From positions 9,184-57,713 of the forward strand of contig JAJQBQ010000006.1 in the NCBI GenBank assembly GCA_021203205.1: a stretch of 48,530 nucleotides of DNA, in the 5' to 3' direction. The DNA is from Lachnospiraceae bacterium. GTDB lineage: Bacteria > Bacillota > Clostridia > Lachnospirales > Lachnospiraceae. The notes below the pieces were generated by a model that had not been told where the DNA came from, did not search any database, and saw nothing but the letters and a program-made list of their open reading frames with translations. The translations under genes were made by a program, and so were the position numbers. Positions 26,634 through 34,512 of the stretch are shown here, one piece after another; the stretch's first letter is position 1, and each line of letters begins with the position of its first letter.

Positions 26634-29081
26634 TTATTTGCTCCTGATCTCCGCACCCAGCACTTTCGTCAGCTGCTTAATGATCCTCCCCGCGCACTTC
26701 TCGATCTCTTCCGAGGTGAGTGTGCGGTCCGCGGCGCCGACAGCCAGACGGACAGTGACGGATTTCTTTCCCTTCGGGATCTGCTTTCCGCGGTACTCGT
26801 CCACGAATGTCACATCCTTCACCAGGTCGCCCTTTTTCGCCATCACGCATTTGCGGATCTCCTCCCAGGTCACGGACGCATCCACAATCATCGACAGGTC
26901 GTAGTCGTTCACCGGATAGGCTGCCAGGTGGGTGAAGGTGTTGGTTCTAGACTTAAACGGCAGCAACTTGTCGGTGTCAATTTCCGCCAGCACCACCGAG
27001 AGGTTTTTGATACCGCAGGCCATGGACTGACGCTTGCCAAGCAATCCCAGCGAGCCGACCATCTCCTCTCCCACGAAAATGTTGAGCCAGACGGTCATGT
27101 CCGCCCAATACGGCTTTTCCTCCTTGCGGAAGGTGAAGCTTTCCATGTGGGTGTAGCGCGGCATATTTTCGAAAATGCCCTTCGCCTGACGGAACAGCGC
27201 CGTGATCCCGTCGATGCCGTCCGTCTTCTTCGCGAACGCGCAGCCGATGCGGCGGCTCTGGCGCGGCAGCTTCTCGGTCTCATCGTAAGGCGAAATAAAT
27301 TCATCCGCCAGCGCCACCTGCGCCTCCTCAAAAATGGCAAATTCACTGTAATAACGCTCGTTGCTCACCACCGCCTGACACAAATTCGGCAGGGTGGACG
27401 AGTGAATATATTTTTCCTCCGGCGACGGCGGCGTGGACAGCGTGAGGATGCCCTCGGTGGAGCCCAGAATGGCGTTCACAAATTCCTCCCTCATCCACGG
27501 GTAGGTCAGCACCTCCTGCAGGCCGCAGCGGTACGCCAGGTATTCCTCGATACTGCGCACAAGACTCTTGTCCAGCTGATTGATGGCACCGGTAAAGGTC
27601 GTAGTGATCTTGTCGGCCTTGAAGTTTTCATAGCCGTACATGCGGGCCACTTCTTCCATGATGTCCGCCTTGATGGAGACATCCCCTGTGGAGCGCCAGG
27701 TCGGCACTGTGATGTGCATGTTGTCCCCGTCAAAGGAAACCGAAAAGCCCATCAGCCCCAGCTTGTAGGAGATTTCCTCCTGCGTCAGGTGCTTGCCCAA
27801 GCGGCGGTCCAGCCAATCGTAACTCACATCGATCTCGGCCGGAACGAGTTTCTTCCTGTAATCATCGGCAAAGGCCGTGACCTTCATGCCCGGATAAAGC
27901 TCCGCGAACAGCTCCATGGCCATGGCCAGCGCCTGATCGCAGCGCTCCGGGTCGATGCCCTTTTCGTAGCGGGTGGACGCATCCGTGCGGTTGTCGTAGC
28001 GAAGCGCCGTTTTGCGCACGCCGGTGGCCGCGAAATTCGCCACCTCCAGGATGACGTTCTGCGTATCCGGCAGGATGGAGTCCTTCGCTCCGCCCATGAC
28101 GCCCGCCAGCGCCACAGCCTCCTTCGAGTCCGCGATCACCAGATCCTCCGTGTCCAGCGCCAGATCCTTACCGTTCAGCAGATCCAGATGCTCGCCTTCC
28201 TCTGCCCGGCGCACCCTGATATAATCGCAGATGTGGTCAGAGTCAAAGGCATGGGTCGGCTGGCCCACTGCCAGCATAACATAGTTTGTGATATCCACCA
28301 GCGCGTTGATCGGGCGCAGACCGGTCTCCCACAGGCGGGCGCGCATATAGAACGGAGCCTCCTTCACACAGAGCCCCTCCAGTTTCACGCCGATGTAGCG
28401 CGGGCAGCGATCCGCATCCTCGATGCGGATATCAAACGCCGGGATTCCCTCCGGTGCCTTGTACGGCTCGATCGGTTTTAGCTTACAGTCGTAGATAGCG
28501 GCCAGCTCTCTCGCCATGCCGTAGTGACCCCACAGATCCGGTCGGTTTGTCATGGACTTATTGTCAATTTCCAGGATCACGTCGTCGATCCCCAGCGCCA
28601 CGGCCAGGTTTGTGCCGGGCTCCGCCGGGAAATCTTTCAGGTCTACGATCTCTGCCTCATCCTTCGGCGGAAACAGATCACCCAGGCCGATCTCCGTGGA
28701 TGCACAGATCATGCCGTAGCTCTCCACGCCCCGGAGCTTGGAATTCTTGATCTTCACCGGCTCGCCTTCGCCGTGCCAGCGAACCATAGCCCCCGGCACC
28801 GCCACGGCCACATACATGCCCGCCTCCAGGTTGCTGCCGCCGCAGACGATCTCGTGGACGCCGTCGCCTGTGTTCACCTTGCAGACCCGCAGCTTGTCGG
28901 CATTCGGGTGCGGCAGTACCTCTAAAATCTGTCCCACAATAATATTTTCAAAGGATTTCGCCACTTCCTCTGTCCCCTCCACCTCCACGGTGGTCATGGT
29001 GAGGTCGTAGGAAAGATTCGCGATCGTAAGATCCTCCGGGAGATCCACATAGTCCCGGATCCAGTTTAATGATAATTTCAT
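26634..29081 (-). CDS. pheT: Phenylalanine--tRNA ligase beta subunit
   Basis: The 815-residue subunit, with PheS, charges tRNA-Phe as an alpha2-beta2 tetramer. Domains in order: start MKLSLNWIRDYVDLPEDL; the EMAP-like tRNA-binding domain (about 40-150, VLPHPNADKLRVCKV); B3/B4 editing domain (about 210-380, NALVDITNYVMLAVGQPTHAFD); B5 (about 405-475); the catalytic-like core (PWMREEFVNAI and following); and the C-terminal anticodon-binding FDX-ACB domain (about 720-812, FTHLAAYPVNDYDLSMIV). A GGAGAC site precedes the ATG. It is second in the pheST unit, but 316 bp separate it from pheS, much more than usual for this operon. Confidence 0.97.
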   Translation of the reverse strand: MKLSLNWIRDYVDLPEDLTIANLSYDLTMTTVEVEGTEEVAKSFENIIVGQILEVLPHPNADKLRVCKVNTGDGVHEIVCGGSNLEAGMYVAVAVPGAMVRWHGEGEPVKIKNSKLRGVESYGMICASTEIGLGDLFPPKDEAEIVDLKDFPAEPGTNLAVALGIDDVILEIDNKSMTNRPDLWGHYGMARELAAIYDCKLKPIEPYKAPEGIPAFDIRIEDADRCPRYIGVKLEGLCVKEAPFYMRARLWETGLRPINALVDITNYVMLAVGQPTHAFDSDHICDYIRVRRAEEGEHLDLLNGKDLALDTEDLVIADSKEAVALAGVMGGAKDSILPDTQNVILEVANFAATGVRKTALRYDNRTDASTRYEKGIDPERCDQALAMAMELFAELYPGMKVTAFADDYRKKLVPAEIDVSYDWLDRRLGKHLTQEEISYKLGLMGFSVSFDGDNMHITVPTWRSTGDVSIKADIMEEVARMYGYENFKADKITTTFTGAINQLDKSLVRSIEEYLAYRCGLQEVLTYPWMREEFVNAILGSTEGILTLSTPPSPEEKYIHSSTLPNLCQAVVSNERYYSEFAIFEEAQVALADEFISPYDETEKLPRQSRRIGCAFAKKTDGIDGITALFRQAKGIFENMPRYTHMESFTFRKEEKPYWADMTVWLNIFVGEEMVGSLGLLGKRQSMACGIKNLSVVLAEIDTDKLLPFKSRTNTFTHLAAYPVNDYDLSMIVDASVTWEEIRKCVMAKKGDLVKDVTFVDEYRGKQIPKGKKSVTVRLAVGAADRTLTSEEIEKCAGRIIKQLTKVLGAEIRSK

Positions 29082-29397
29082 TTCGTCTCCATTCTAATTT
29101 TGACTAAAATGTCAAAAGTTCTTTCCAGCATATCTTCTAATCTGTCTTTTCCAGACACATTTTTCAGTCATTTTTTACGGTTACAGCCTTCGAACCATAT
29201 TTTTTTGCGATCTACGATTATGATTTTCCGATGTAACATATTTCAGGTAACCGAAAACTGTCCTGACATCCTCTAAAGTGACGTATATATCAATCTATAA
29301 ATATTTGATTGCACGACAAAAGAGTATGATACAAGAGTTCCACATTTTATGAAATTAATGCGAAGCTTCCGTAACCCTGAAAGCATCCGTGATCCGC
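29082..29397. other. 316-bp pheS-pheT gap without a gene
   Basis: The gap is AT-rich with partial inverted motifs (CGGTTACAGCC near 29168 and CAGGTAACCG near 29246), reminiscent of the element termini, and a small palindrome TTTGACATTTTAGTCAAA before pheT. No coding frame is convincing. A decayed palindromic element inserted into the operon would explain the length. Confidence 0.4.
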
Positions 29398-30435
29398 TTA
29401 GTGGAACTGAGACAGAAATCTCAAATCCGCACTGTTGAACAGCCTTACATCATCCACGCCGTAGCGCATCATTACCAGACGATCCAGGCCGATGTTCACG
29501 TAAAATCCGGTGTATTCGTCCGGATCCAGCCCCGCGGCCCGCAGCACGTTCGGGTGAGGTGTGCCGCCCGGCATTACCTCGATCCAGCCCACGTTCTTGC
29601 ACACGCTGCAGCCCTTTCCGCCGCACACCAGGCAGCCCATATCGATCTCGAAGCCCGGTTCCACGAACGGGAAGAAACCGGCGCGCATGCGGACAGGCAC
29701 CTCTCTGCCGAACACTTTGGAGAGGATCGACTGGATCATAACCTTGCCGGATGCGAAGGTGAAGTCCTTATCCACGATCAGCGCCTCGTACTGATAGAAC
29801 GCGCGCTCGTGGCGGGCGTCGGTCGTCTCATTGCGGTAAACTCTGCCCGGATATACAAAACGATACGGCGCCTCGTGAGTCTGGAGATAGCGGACGCTGC
29901 CGCCGGTCAGATGCGGGCGCAGGCAGAGCTTTTCGTTGGCCTCGCCGCTGTCATGCCCCTCCAGCCAATAGGTATCCATGCTCTCTCTGGCCGGATGGCT
30001 CGGCGGGAAATTCAGCTTGTCGAAGGCGTAAAGCTCGCTGGAAATCTCATCCTCCTCGAAAATCTCAAAGCCCATAGAGCGGAACGCGTCATTTAAATCG
30101 TCGCGCATCTGCTTGATCGGGTGCTTTCCGCCCGCGAACGGCGCGATGCCCGGAACCGTCACGTCGAAATCCTCCGGGATTTCCGAAGCCTTCAGACGGA
30201 TCTCCTCCCGGCGCTCGTCGATCTTCGCGGAGATCATATTCTTCGCCTCATTTACCATGCGGCCCATCTCCGGGCGCTGCGACGGATCCATCTTCGGCAG
30301 CATCTTCAACATGCCTGTCAGCGACCCCTGCTTGCCCAGGATCGTGGATTTCACGTTCTGGAGATCGATCTCCGTCACCGCATCCTCAATCGCCTGTTTG
30401 CTCTCCTCGCAAATCTGCAAAATTTTGTCTTTCAT
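29398..30435 (-). CDS. pheS: Phenylalanine--tRNA ligase alpha subunit
   Basis: The 345-residue catalytic subunit has the N-terminal coiled coil (about 1-85) and class II motifs: motif 2 in YRNETTDARHERAFYQYEALIVD and motif 3 in TGFYVNIGLDRLVMMRYG. A Cys-rich finger, GCLVCGGKGCSVCKNVGW, sits between them. The start is ATG 30435 (MKDKILQICEES) because an AGAGGA site precedes it and the family N-terminus begins there. An open frame running on to 30597 only crosses hairpins. The gene lies behind a T-box leader, so it should be induced by uncharged tRNA-Phe. Confidence 0.96.
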   Translation of the reverse strand: MKDKILQICEESKQAIEDAVTEIDLQNVKSTILGKQGSLTGMLKMLPKMDPSQRPEMGRMVNEAKNMISAKIDERREEIRLKASEIPEDFDVTVPGIAPFAGGKHPIKQMRDDLNDAFRSMGFEIFEEDEISSELYAFDKLNFPPSHPARESMDTYWLEGHDSGEANEKLCLRPHLTGGSVRYLQTHEAPYRFVYPGRVYRNETTDARHERAFYQYEALIVDKDFTFASGKVMIQSILSKVFGREVPVRMRAGFFPFVEPGFEIDMGCLVCGGKGCSVCKNVGWIEVMPGGTPHPNVLRAAGLDPDEYTGFYVNIGLDRLVMMRYGVDDVRLFNSADLRFLSQFH

Positions 30436-30458
30436 TGCATTCCTCTTTCCGGAGCATA

Positions 30459-30599
30459 AAAGTTCAGCTTTGCTGAACTTTGCGACGGGGCGACGAGAAA
30501 TCCGCCATTGCGGTTTCTCGTCTGCCATCAGGGCTGTTTGTGACGCTCCGGCACAAACAGCCGATTGAAAAATCAGCTCATCAGAGTGATTTTTCAATC
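30459..30599. repeat. Cluster of four perfect back-to-back hairpins upstream of pheS
   Basis: Stems follow one another with little spacing. 30459-30481 has 10-bp arms AAAGTTCAGC. 30492-30522 has 9-bp arms GACGAGAAA plus an inner 4-bp stem. 30532-30562 has 11-bp arms GGCTGTTTGTG. 30563-30599 has 13-bp arms GATTGAAAAATCA. All arms are perfect. The cluster lies between the T-box terminator and the pheS ribosome site and would be in the mRNA leader. Confidence 0.8.
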
Positions 30600-30704
30600 C
30601 GTCCTTTTTTCCTTATAAATAATAAATGTAATAATTGTTACGCCACAGATTCCTTCGTGAAAAGTCAACGCGAAGCATTTACTTCAGTGCTTCTCCGGTG
30701 TAAC

Positions 30705-30733
30705 AAAAAAGCCCGCCCCCGAAGGGACGAGCC
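30705..30733 (-). terminator. T-box-controlled terminator
   Basis: GCTCGTCCC and GGGGCGGGC (minus strand) form a GC-rich stem with loop TTCG, followed by six T. It competes with the antiterminator that contains the T-box sequence. Confidence 0.85.
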
Positions 30734-30833
30734 ATAACCCGCGGTACCACCCATATTCGAAGCTGTCTTAAGCTCCGCACTTTAAAGCCGCTGTCTTTGC
30801 GTGCGGCACGCCCTGCTTAACTCAACTTAGCTG

Positions 30834-31024
30834 CTATTCACGGTTGCCCCTCCCTCGCAAAAACTTCGACCAAAACTTCAAGGCAAATAAACATTTCACG
30901 AAGTTTTTGCTCTTGGGGAGAGGTGACTGCTGCACAGTCATCCTTAAGTGATTCAATAAGTCCCCTTACGAGCAAGCTCGCAGTGGACTTATTAGCTCAC
31001 TTAAGTCCAACCGTGAATAGTAAC
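30834..31024. repeat. 191-bp palindromic element inside the T-box leader
   Basis: CTATTCACGGTTG (30834-30846) and CAACCGTGAATAG (31008-31020) are perfect inverted termini, followed on the right by TAAC. Inside are three hairpins: one with CGCAAAAACTTCG-type arms, GTGACTGCTGCACAGTCA, and one with AATAAGTCC / GGACTTATT arms and an ACGAGCAAGCTCGC tip. The termini match the elements at 390, 26018 and 37632. Confidence 0.8.
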
Positions 31025-31264
31025 GCGATTTTCGCAGGATGCTCCAGTGCTGAAATTCATGTCCGGCTGTCTGCGGGGTCTTCCAGCCGGTGAACCCCGC
31101 TCTCTGTAAAACAGTTATCGAACACTGCCGGTTCCGCAGGTATCCACCAGCCGGGGCCATGAACCTTCCGCGAAACCATACACACCTTCACAGCATAATT
31201 AAATTTACTTCTTTCCACGCATTTAAAATTGTGTGGGTTCTTTCATGTTCTTTAAACTTTCGGA

Positions 31265-31293
31265 ACTCTACCACAGTTTTTTGCGGTTGTCAA
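31265..31293 (-). promoter_or_regulatory. Promoter of the pheST T-box leader
   Basis: Minus-strand TTGACA (31293-31288) and TAGAGT (31270-31265) have a 17-bp spacer. They lie about 65 bp upstream of the visible stem I. Confidence 0.6.
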
Positions 31294-31338
31294 CGCCTTT
31301 TATATAACACTGACGCATTGTGTGGTGCATAGTTCTGC

Positions 31339-33039
31339 TCAGACCTCTTCTTCCTCCGCCACGACCTGACACTCCTTCTTATAGCACGCAATCGCGAACT
31401 TATAAATCTTCGGTATTTTTTCCTTCCGAAGAACATCCGTATACTTCGTGTCGTTGATCTGCTTCATGCCCCTGTCGCAGGCGGTTTTAAAATCGCCTTT
31501 TTCGGCATACTCCATCTCGATGACAATGCCGATATTCCCGTCCTTCTGGGTGCGAACCACGATATCCGGATAGCCAAGCCCGGATTCCGGGTTCGACCTC
31601 ACGCTCCAACTGACCCTCATTCCCAAAAGGGAGAGCAGAATTCCATGGTAAAAGTTCTCCTTTCGATCTTTTCTGGATGCGATGTCCCGAATGCTGATCA
31701 GATCCGAGAGATATTCATTGAACTCTTTCTCGGTATCTGCCGCATTTCCCGTTTTTAAGGCCTGACAAAGAGCATCCAGCTTTTCCGTATTTGTCTTCGC
31801 GTGTTTCAGGAAAAGATCCACCACCTGCTCTTCAAAAATGGAACAGATTTCCTGATTCGGAATGCGCAATGGATAAAGATTGCCCTCCGGTTCTCCGGCC
31901 AGTGTCAGATAGCCGGTCATATACATCAGGCTCCACACATTTTCCAGGCTGTCATATAATTCGCTGTAGGTCAGCTCCTCGGAAATTCTCTTCCAAAGCA
32001 CTCCTCCCTCCATAAGAACAGCCAGCTCATCTTTCGGAACTTCTGTCCCGGTTTTCTCCACCAGATGACGCAGCACATCATTTCCGCTGGAATTTACCCA
32101 GAAATTCTGCGGCCTTCTCTGTGATGTGCGGCTCAGGATTTTGACCCAGTTAATCACATCCCATGGGCAAAAGACATTTGTGTTGCCAAAATGATAGCCG
32201 TCGTACCACTCCCTTGTCAGGCCGTAATATTCTTCGACCCCATAAAACTCAAGCATCTGCCGCACTTCCTCATCCGTAAATCCGAAGGAAGAGGAAAACA
32301 TCTCGTCAGAAATAGAATATATATTGGGGTTGTTCAAACCGGTAAAAATGCTTTCCTTCGACACTCTGAGGCAGCCGGTCAACACGCCAAAAAACATGTC
32401 CGGATTTGTCTTCAGGCCCTGCTCGAACATTCTCCTGATTAGGGAAACCATTTTTTCGTAATATTTTTTCGTGCTTGCCTTCGCTAAAGGCACATCATAC
32501 TCGTCAATCAAAATAACGGCCTTTTGTCCGTGGTGTTTGCGCAACAGTTCTGATAATGTCTGAATCCACATGCAGAGCACATCTTCATTCATCTCAATAT
32601 CAGAACGAAGCAAATAATTCAACTGTTCCTGATCATAGGTTGAAAGCCTGTTGCTGCTCTGCAAATAGTCATGTCTTCTTGCTTCTCTTCGTATCAGCGC
32701 CGCAATCATCTTACAGCTCTCATCAAACGTCTCTGCCTCGACTCCACGGAAGCTGATCGAAACCACCGGGTATTTTCCCATGTACCTCTCACACAGCTCC
32801 GTTTCTTTTGAGATAGCAAGTCCGTCAAACAGTTTTGAATCCGCGCCATACTCAAAGAATTCCTTTAACATATCCATGTTCAGGCTCTTGCCGAAGCGTC
32901 TGGGACGGGTAAAAAGGTTCACCTTCGCCCGGTTTTCCATAAGCTCACGAATCATGTCTGTCTTGTCGACGTAGTAGAAATTGTCTGTCCGTATTTCCTC
33001 AAAGCTTTCTATGCCGATTGGAAGCATCAAATTTGCCAT
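31339..33039 (-). CDS. AAA-ATPase-like / PD-(D/E)XK nuclease-like protein (copy 3)
   Basis: The 566-residue protein is a textbook member of the family: MLPIGIESFEEIRTDNFYYV with YVDKTDMI, P-loop variant TRPRRFGKSLNMDML (near residue 45), Walker B KAVILIDEYDVPLAKA, the middle signature EWYDGYHFG, and a C-terminal nuclease-like core (GLGYPDIVVR, then IGIVIEMEYAEKGD, then a helix with CDRGMKQI). In the nuclease core the usual K of ExK is changed, as E-x-E is visible; catalysis is therefore uncertain. An AGAGGTG site lies upstream of the ATG. The gene is not in an operon. Function unknown for the family. Confidence 0.92.
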   Translation of the reverse strand: MANLMLPIGIESFEEIRTDNFYYVDKTDMIRELMENRAKVNLFTRPRRFGKSLNMDMLKEFFEYGADSKLFDGLAISKETELCERYMGKYPVVSISFRGVEAETFDESCKMIAALIRREARRHDYLQSSNRLSTYDQEQLNYLLRSDIEMNEDVLCMWIQTLSELLRKHHGQKAVILIDEYDVPLAKASTKKYYEKMVSLIRRMFEQGLKTNPDMFFGVLTGCLRVSKESIFTGLNNPNIYSISDEMFSSSFGFTDEEVRQMLEFYGVEEYYGLTREWYDGYHFGNTNVFCPWDVINWVKILSRTSQRRPQNFWVNSSGNDVLRHLVEKTGTEVPKDELAVLMEGGVLWKRISEELTYSELYDSLENVWSLMYMTGYLTLAGEPEGNLYPLRIPNQEICSIFEEQVVDLFLKHAKTNTEKLDALCQALKTGNAADTEKEFNEYLSDLISIRDIASRKDRKENFYHGILLSLLGMRVSWSVRSNPESGLGYPDIVVRTQKDGNIGIVIEMEYAEKGDFKTACDRGMKQINDTKYTDVLRKEKIPKIYKFAIACYKKECQVVAEEEEV

Positions 33040-33296
33040 GCCATATCACCTCTTTCTAATCCGTCTCGTTTTTGGGTATATATTTTCACATAAAAAATTT
33101 ATCCCATAAAAGAAGCTTCGTATAAAAACGCACAATACTCAAAGTCGAGAAAATTGTAATTCTGCAATTGCATTCCTGCAAGCTGTGCCTGAGTGAATTT
33201 CGCTTATTATAACAGTCGTTCCTTTTTATTTCAAGCAAAGCGGTGCCGGAAACAAAAATAAATCTTACTATTACTGTTATCATTTTTGATTTTTAA

Positions 33297-33467
33297 GGTT
33301 TCAGTTTAGATGATATAGAATTCTGGTACGCCCGTGAATTAATGAAAGGGCTCGGGTATGACAGATGGAAAAATTTTAAAAATGCAATCCAACGGGCGAT
33401 GTGCATTTTTGTATTGTTGAATTATTGTGGACAGCGCTTTTTTGTGTTTCGGGAGAAGAACTCCTGA
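33297..33467 (+). pseudogene. Remnant of a DinD/BRO-N-type gene
   Basis: Between stops, the plus strand reads SLDDIEFWYARELMKGLGY and then DRWKNFKNAIQRAM. This matches the N-terminal core of DNA-damage-inducible protein D / BRO-N antirepressor-like proteins (the W-ARDLM--LGY--W-NF--AI-RA pattern). The frame has no start codon, and after the match it continues in unrelated sequence for about 23 codons to a stop. Only about 35 codons of the family's roughly 280 remain. It is probably a relic of a phage or mobile gene. Confidence 0.7.
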
Positions 33468-33476
33468 TGCAGACTT

Positions 33477-33528
33477 AAAAGCCCCAATCAGGGATTATTT
33501 GTTGTAGATTCCCTGATTGGGGCTTTTT
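33477..33528. terminator. Strong bidirectional terminator
   Basis: GCCCCAATCAGGGA and TCCCTGATTGGGGC form a perfect 14-bp stem with A-run and T-run on either side. It lies 37 bp beyond the stop of the ROK kinase gene on the minus strand. Confidence 0.9.
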
Positions 33529-33564
33529 ATGAGCGCACCTATGCTATCCTTCACAATATAGCCT

Positions 33565-34485
33565 TTATTCCAGTACCAGCTTCATGCCTCCGTAAATTCC
33601 CGCGTCATTCCCGAGTTCGGCCAGCGCAAAGCGCGTTCCCTTACAGGCCGGAAACGCTCTGTCCTCAAACTGCTTCTGTACAGCGTCCAGCAGAAAATCT
33701 CCCGCCTTCGAGACGCCGCCGCCGATCACAATAATCTCCGGGTCACATACCACCGCCACATTGGCAAGTGCGCCGCCGAGAATTCGGCTCATGAGGAACA
33801 CCACATCACAGGCATTCTCATCGCCGGATTTTGCCGCGTCAAAGATATCCTTCGCCGTCAGATTCTCCGCTTCCGCAAATTTCGTCACGTGTTTTTTCGC
33901 CAGTCGCACCACACCGGTGGCGGAGGCATACTGCTCCAGGCAGCCTTTGCGGCCGCAATTGCAGGGCTCCGTCTCCAGCCAGTCCACCGTCATGTGGCCG
34001 ATTTCACCGCCTGCGCCGTGGGCGCCGGCTGCGATGCGGCCATCCATAATCACGCCGCCTCCCACACCCGTGCCCAGCGTCACCATCAGGACATTCTCAC
34101 AGCCGCGGCCGCCGCCCTGCCACATCTCGCCCAGCGCGGCAATGTTCGCGTCATTTGCGGCGGCAGTCTGCAGACCCGTCAGCGCCGAGATGGCGGAAAC
34201 CACATCCACCGTCTTCCAGCCAAGATTCACGCAGCCGTGCACAACGCCGTCCGCGTCCACCGGTCCCGGCACACCGATGCCGATTCCTTCAATGTCTTCC
34301 TTGTGCAGACCCCTCTCCTTGTATTTCTTCCGCACAGCCGCCGCCACGTCCGGCAGGATCTTCGCTCCCTTTTCCTCCGTCCGGGTGGGAATCTCCCATT
34401 TTTCAATCAGCTTGCCCGATGTTTCAAACAGCCCGAGCTTGATCGTTGTTCCGCCGATATCTACGCCAAATCCATACTTTTTCAT
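33565..34485 (-). CDS. ROK-family sugar kinase (glucokinase-like)
   Basis: The 306-residue protein has the ATP-binding start FGVDIGGTTIKLGLF, the second phosphate motif VTLGTGVGGGVIMDG, and the ROK signature with zinc ligands CNCGRKGCLEQYAS; EIGHMTV lies just before it. These mark a cytosolic ATP-dependent hexose kinase, most likely glucokinase. N-acetylhexosamine or N-acetylmannosamine use cannot be ruled out. An AAAGGG site precedes the ATG. The MraY-like gene ends 27 bp upstream on the same strand, so the two are probably cotranscribed. Confidence 0.92.
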   Translation of the reverse strand: MKKYGFGVDIGGTTIKLGLFETSGKLIEKWEIPTRTEEKGAKILPDVAAAVRKKYKERGLHKEDIEGIGIGVPGPVDADGVVHGCVNLGWKTVDVVSAISALTGLQTAAANDANIAALGEMWQGGGRGCENVLMVTLGTGVGGGVIMDGRIAAGAHGAGGEIGHMTVDWLETEPCNCGRKGCLEQYASATGVVRLAKKHVTKFAEAENLTAKDIFDAAKSGDENACDVVFLMSRILGGALANVAVVCDPEIIVIGGGVSKAGDFLLDAVQKQFEDRAFPACKGTRFALAELGNDAGIYGGMKLVLE

Positions 34486-34512
34486 ACGTGAAGCCCTTTT
34501 CTTTCCTTATTA

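Larger units (their letters stand above)
30705..31205 (-). promoter_or_regulatory. T-box leader (tRNA-Phe) of pheST, interrupted by a palindromic element
   Basis: The T-box sequence TGGGTGGTACCGCGGG (minus strand, 30753-30738) is followed by the terminator. Further upstream, stem I is visible: a 5' CAGTG and 3' CACTG base, AGAGAGCGGGG with its CCCCGC partner, and the specifier context ATGAATTTCAGC, whose TTC is a Phe codon. Between stem I and the antiterminator part lies the 191-bp palindromic element (30834-31024). Without it the leader would be of usual size. Uncharged tRNA-Phe should favour read-through. Confidence 0.85.

Noticed and set aside
26556-28481. 641-codon plus-strand frame opposite pheT
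   Set aside because: It is a shadow of pheT caused by high GC third positions and shows no family features.
30966-31160. 64-codon minus-strand frame within the T-box leader
   Set aside because: It spans stem I and the inserted element, so it is structured RNA rather than coding sequence.
33086-33283. 65-codon minus-strand frame upstream of AAA-ATPase copy 3
   Set aside because: No ribosome site, AT-rich, and it occupies the expected promoter region.
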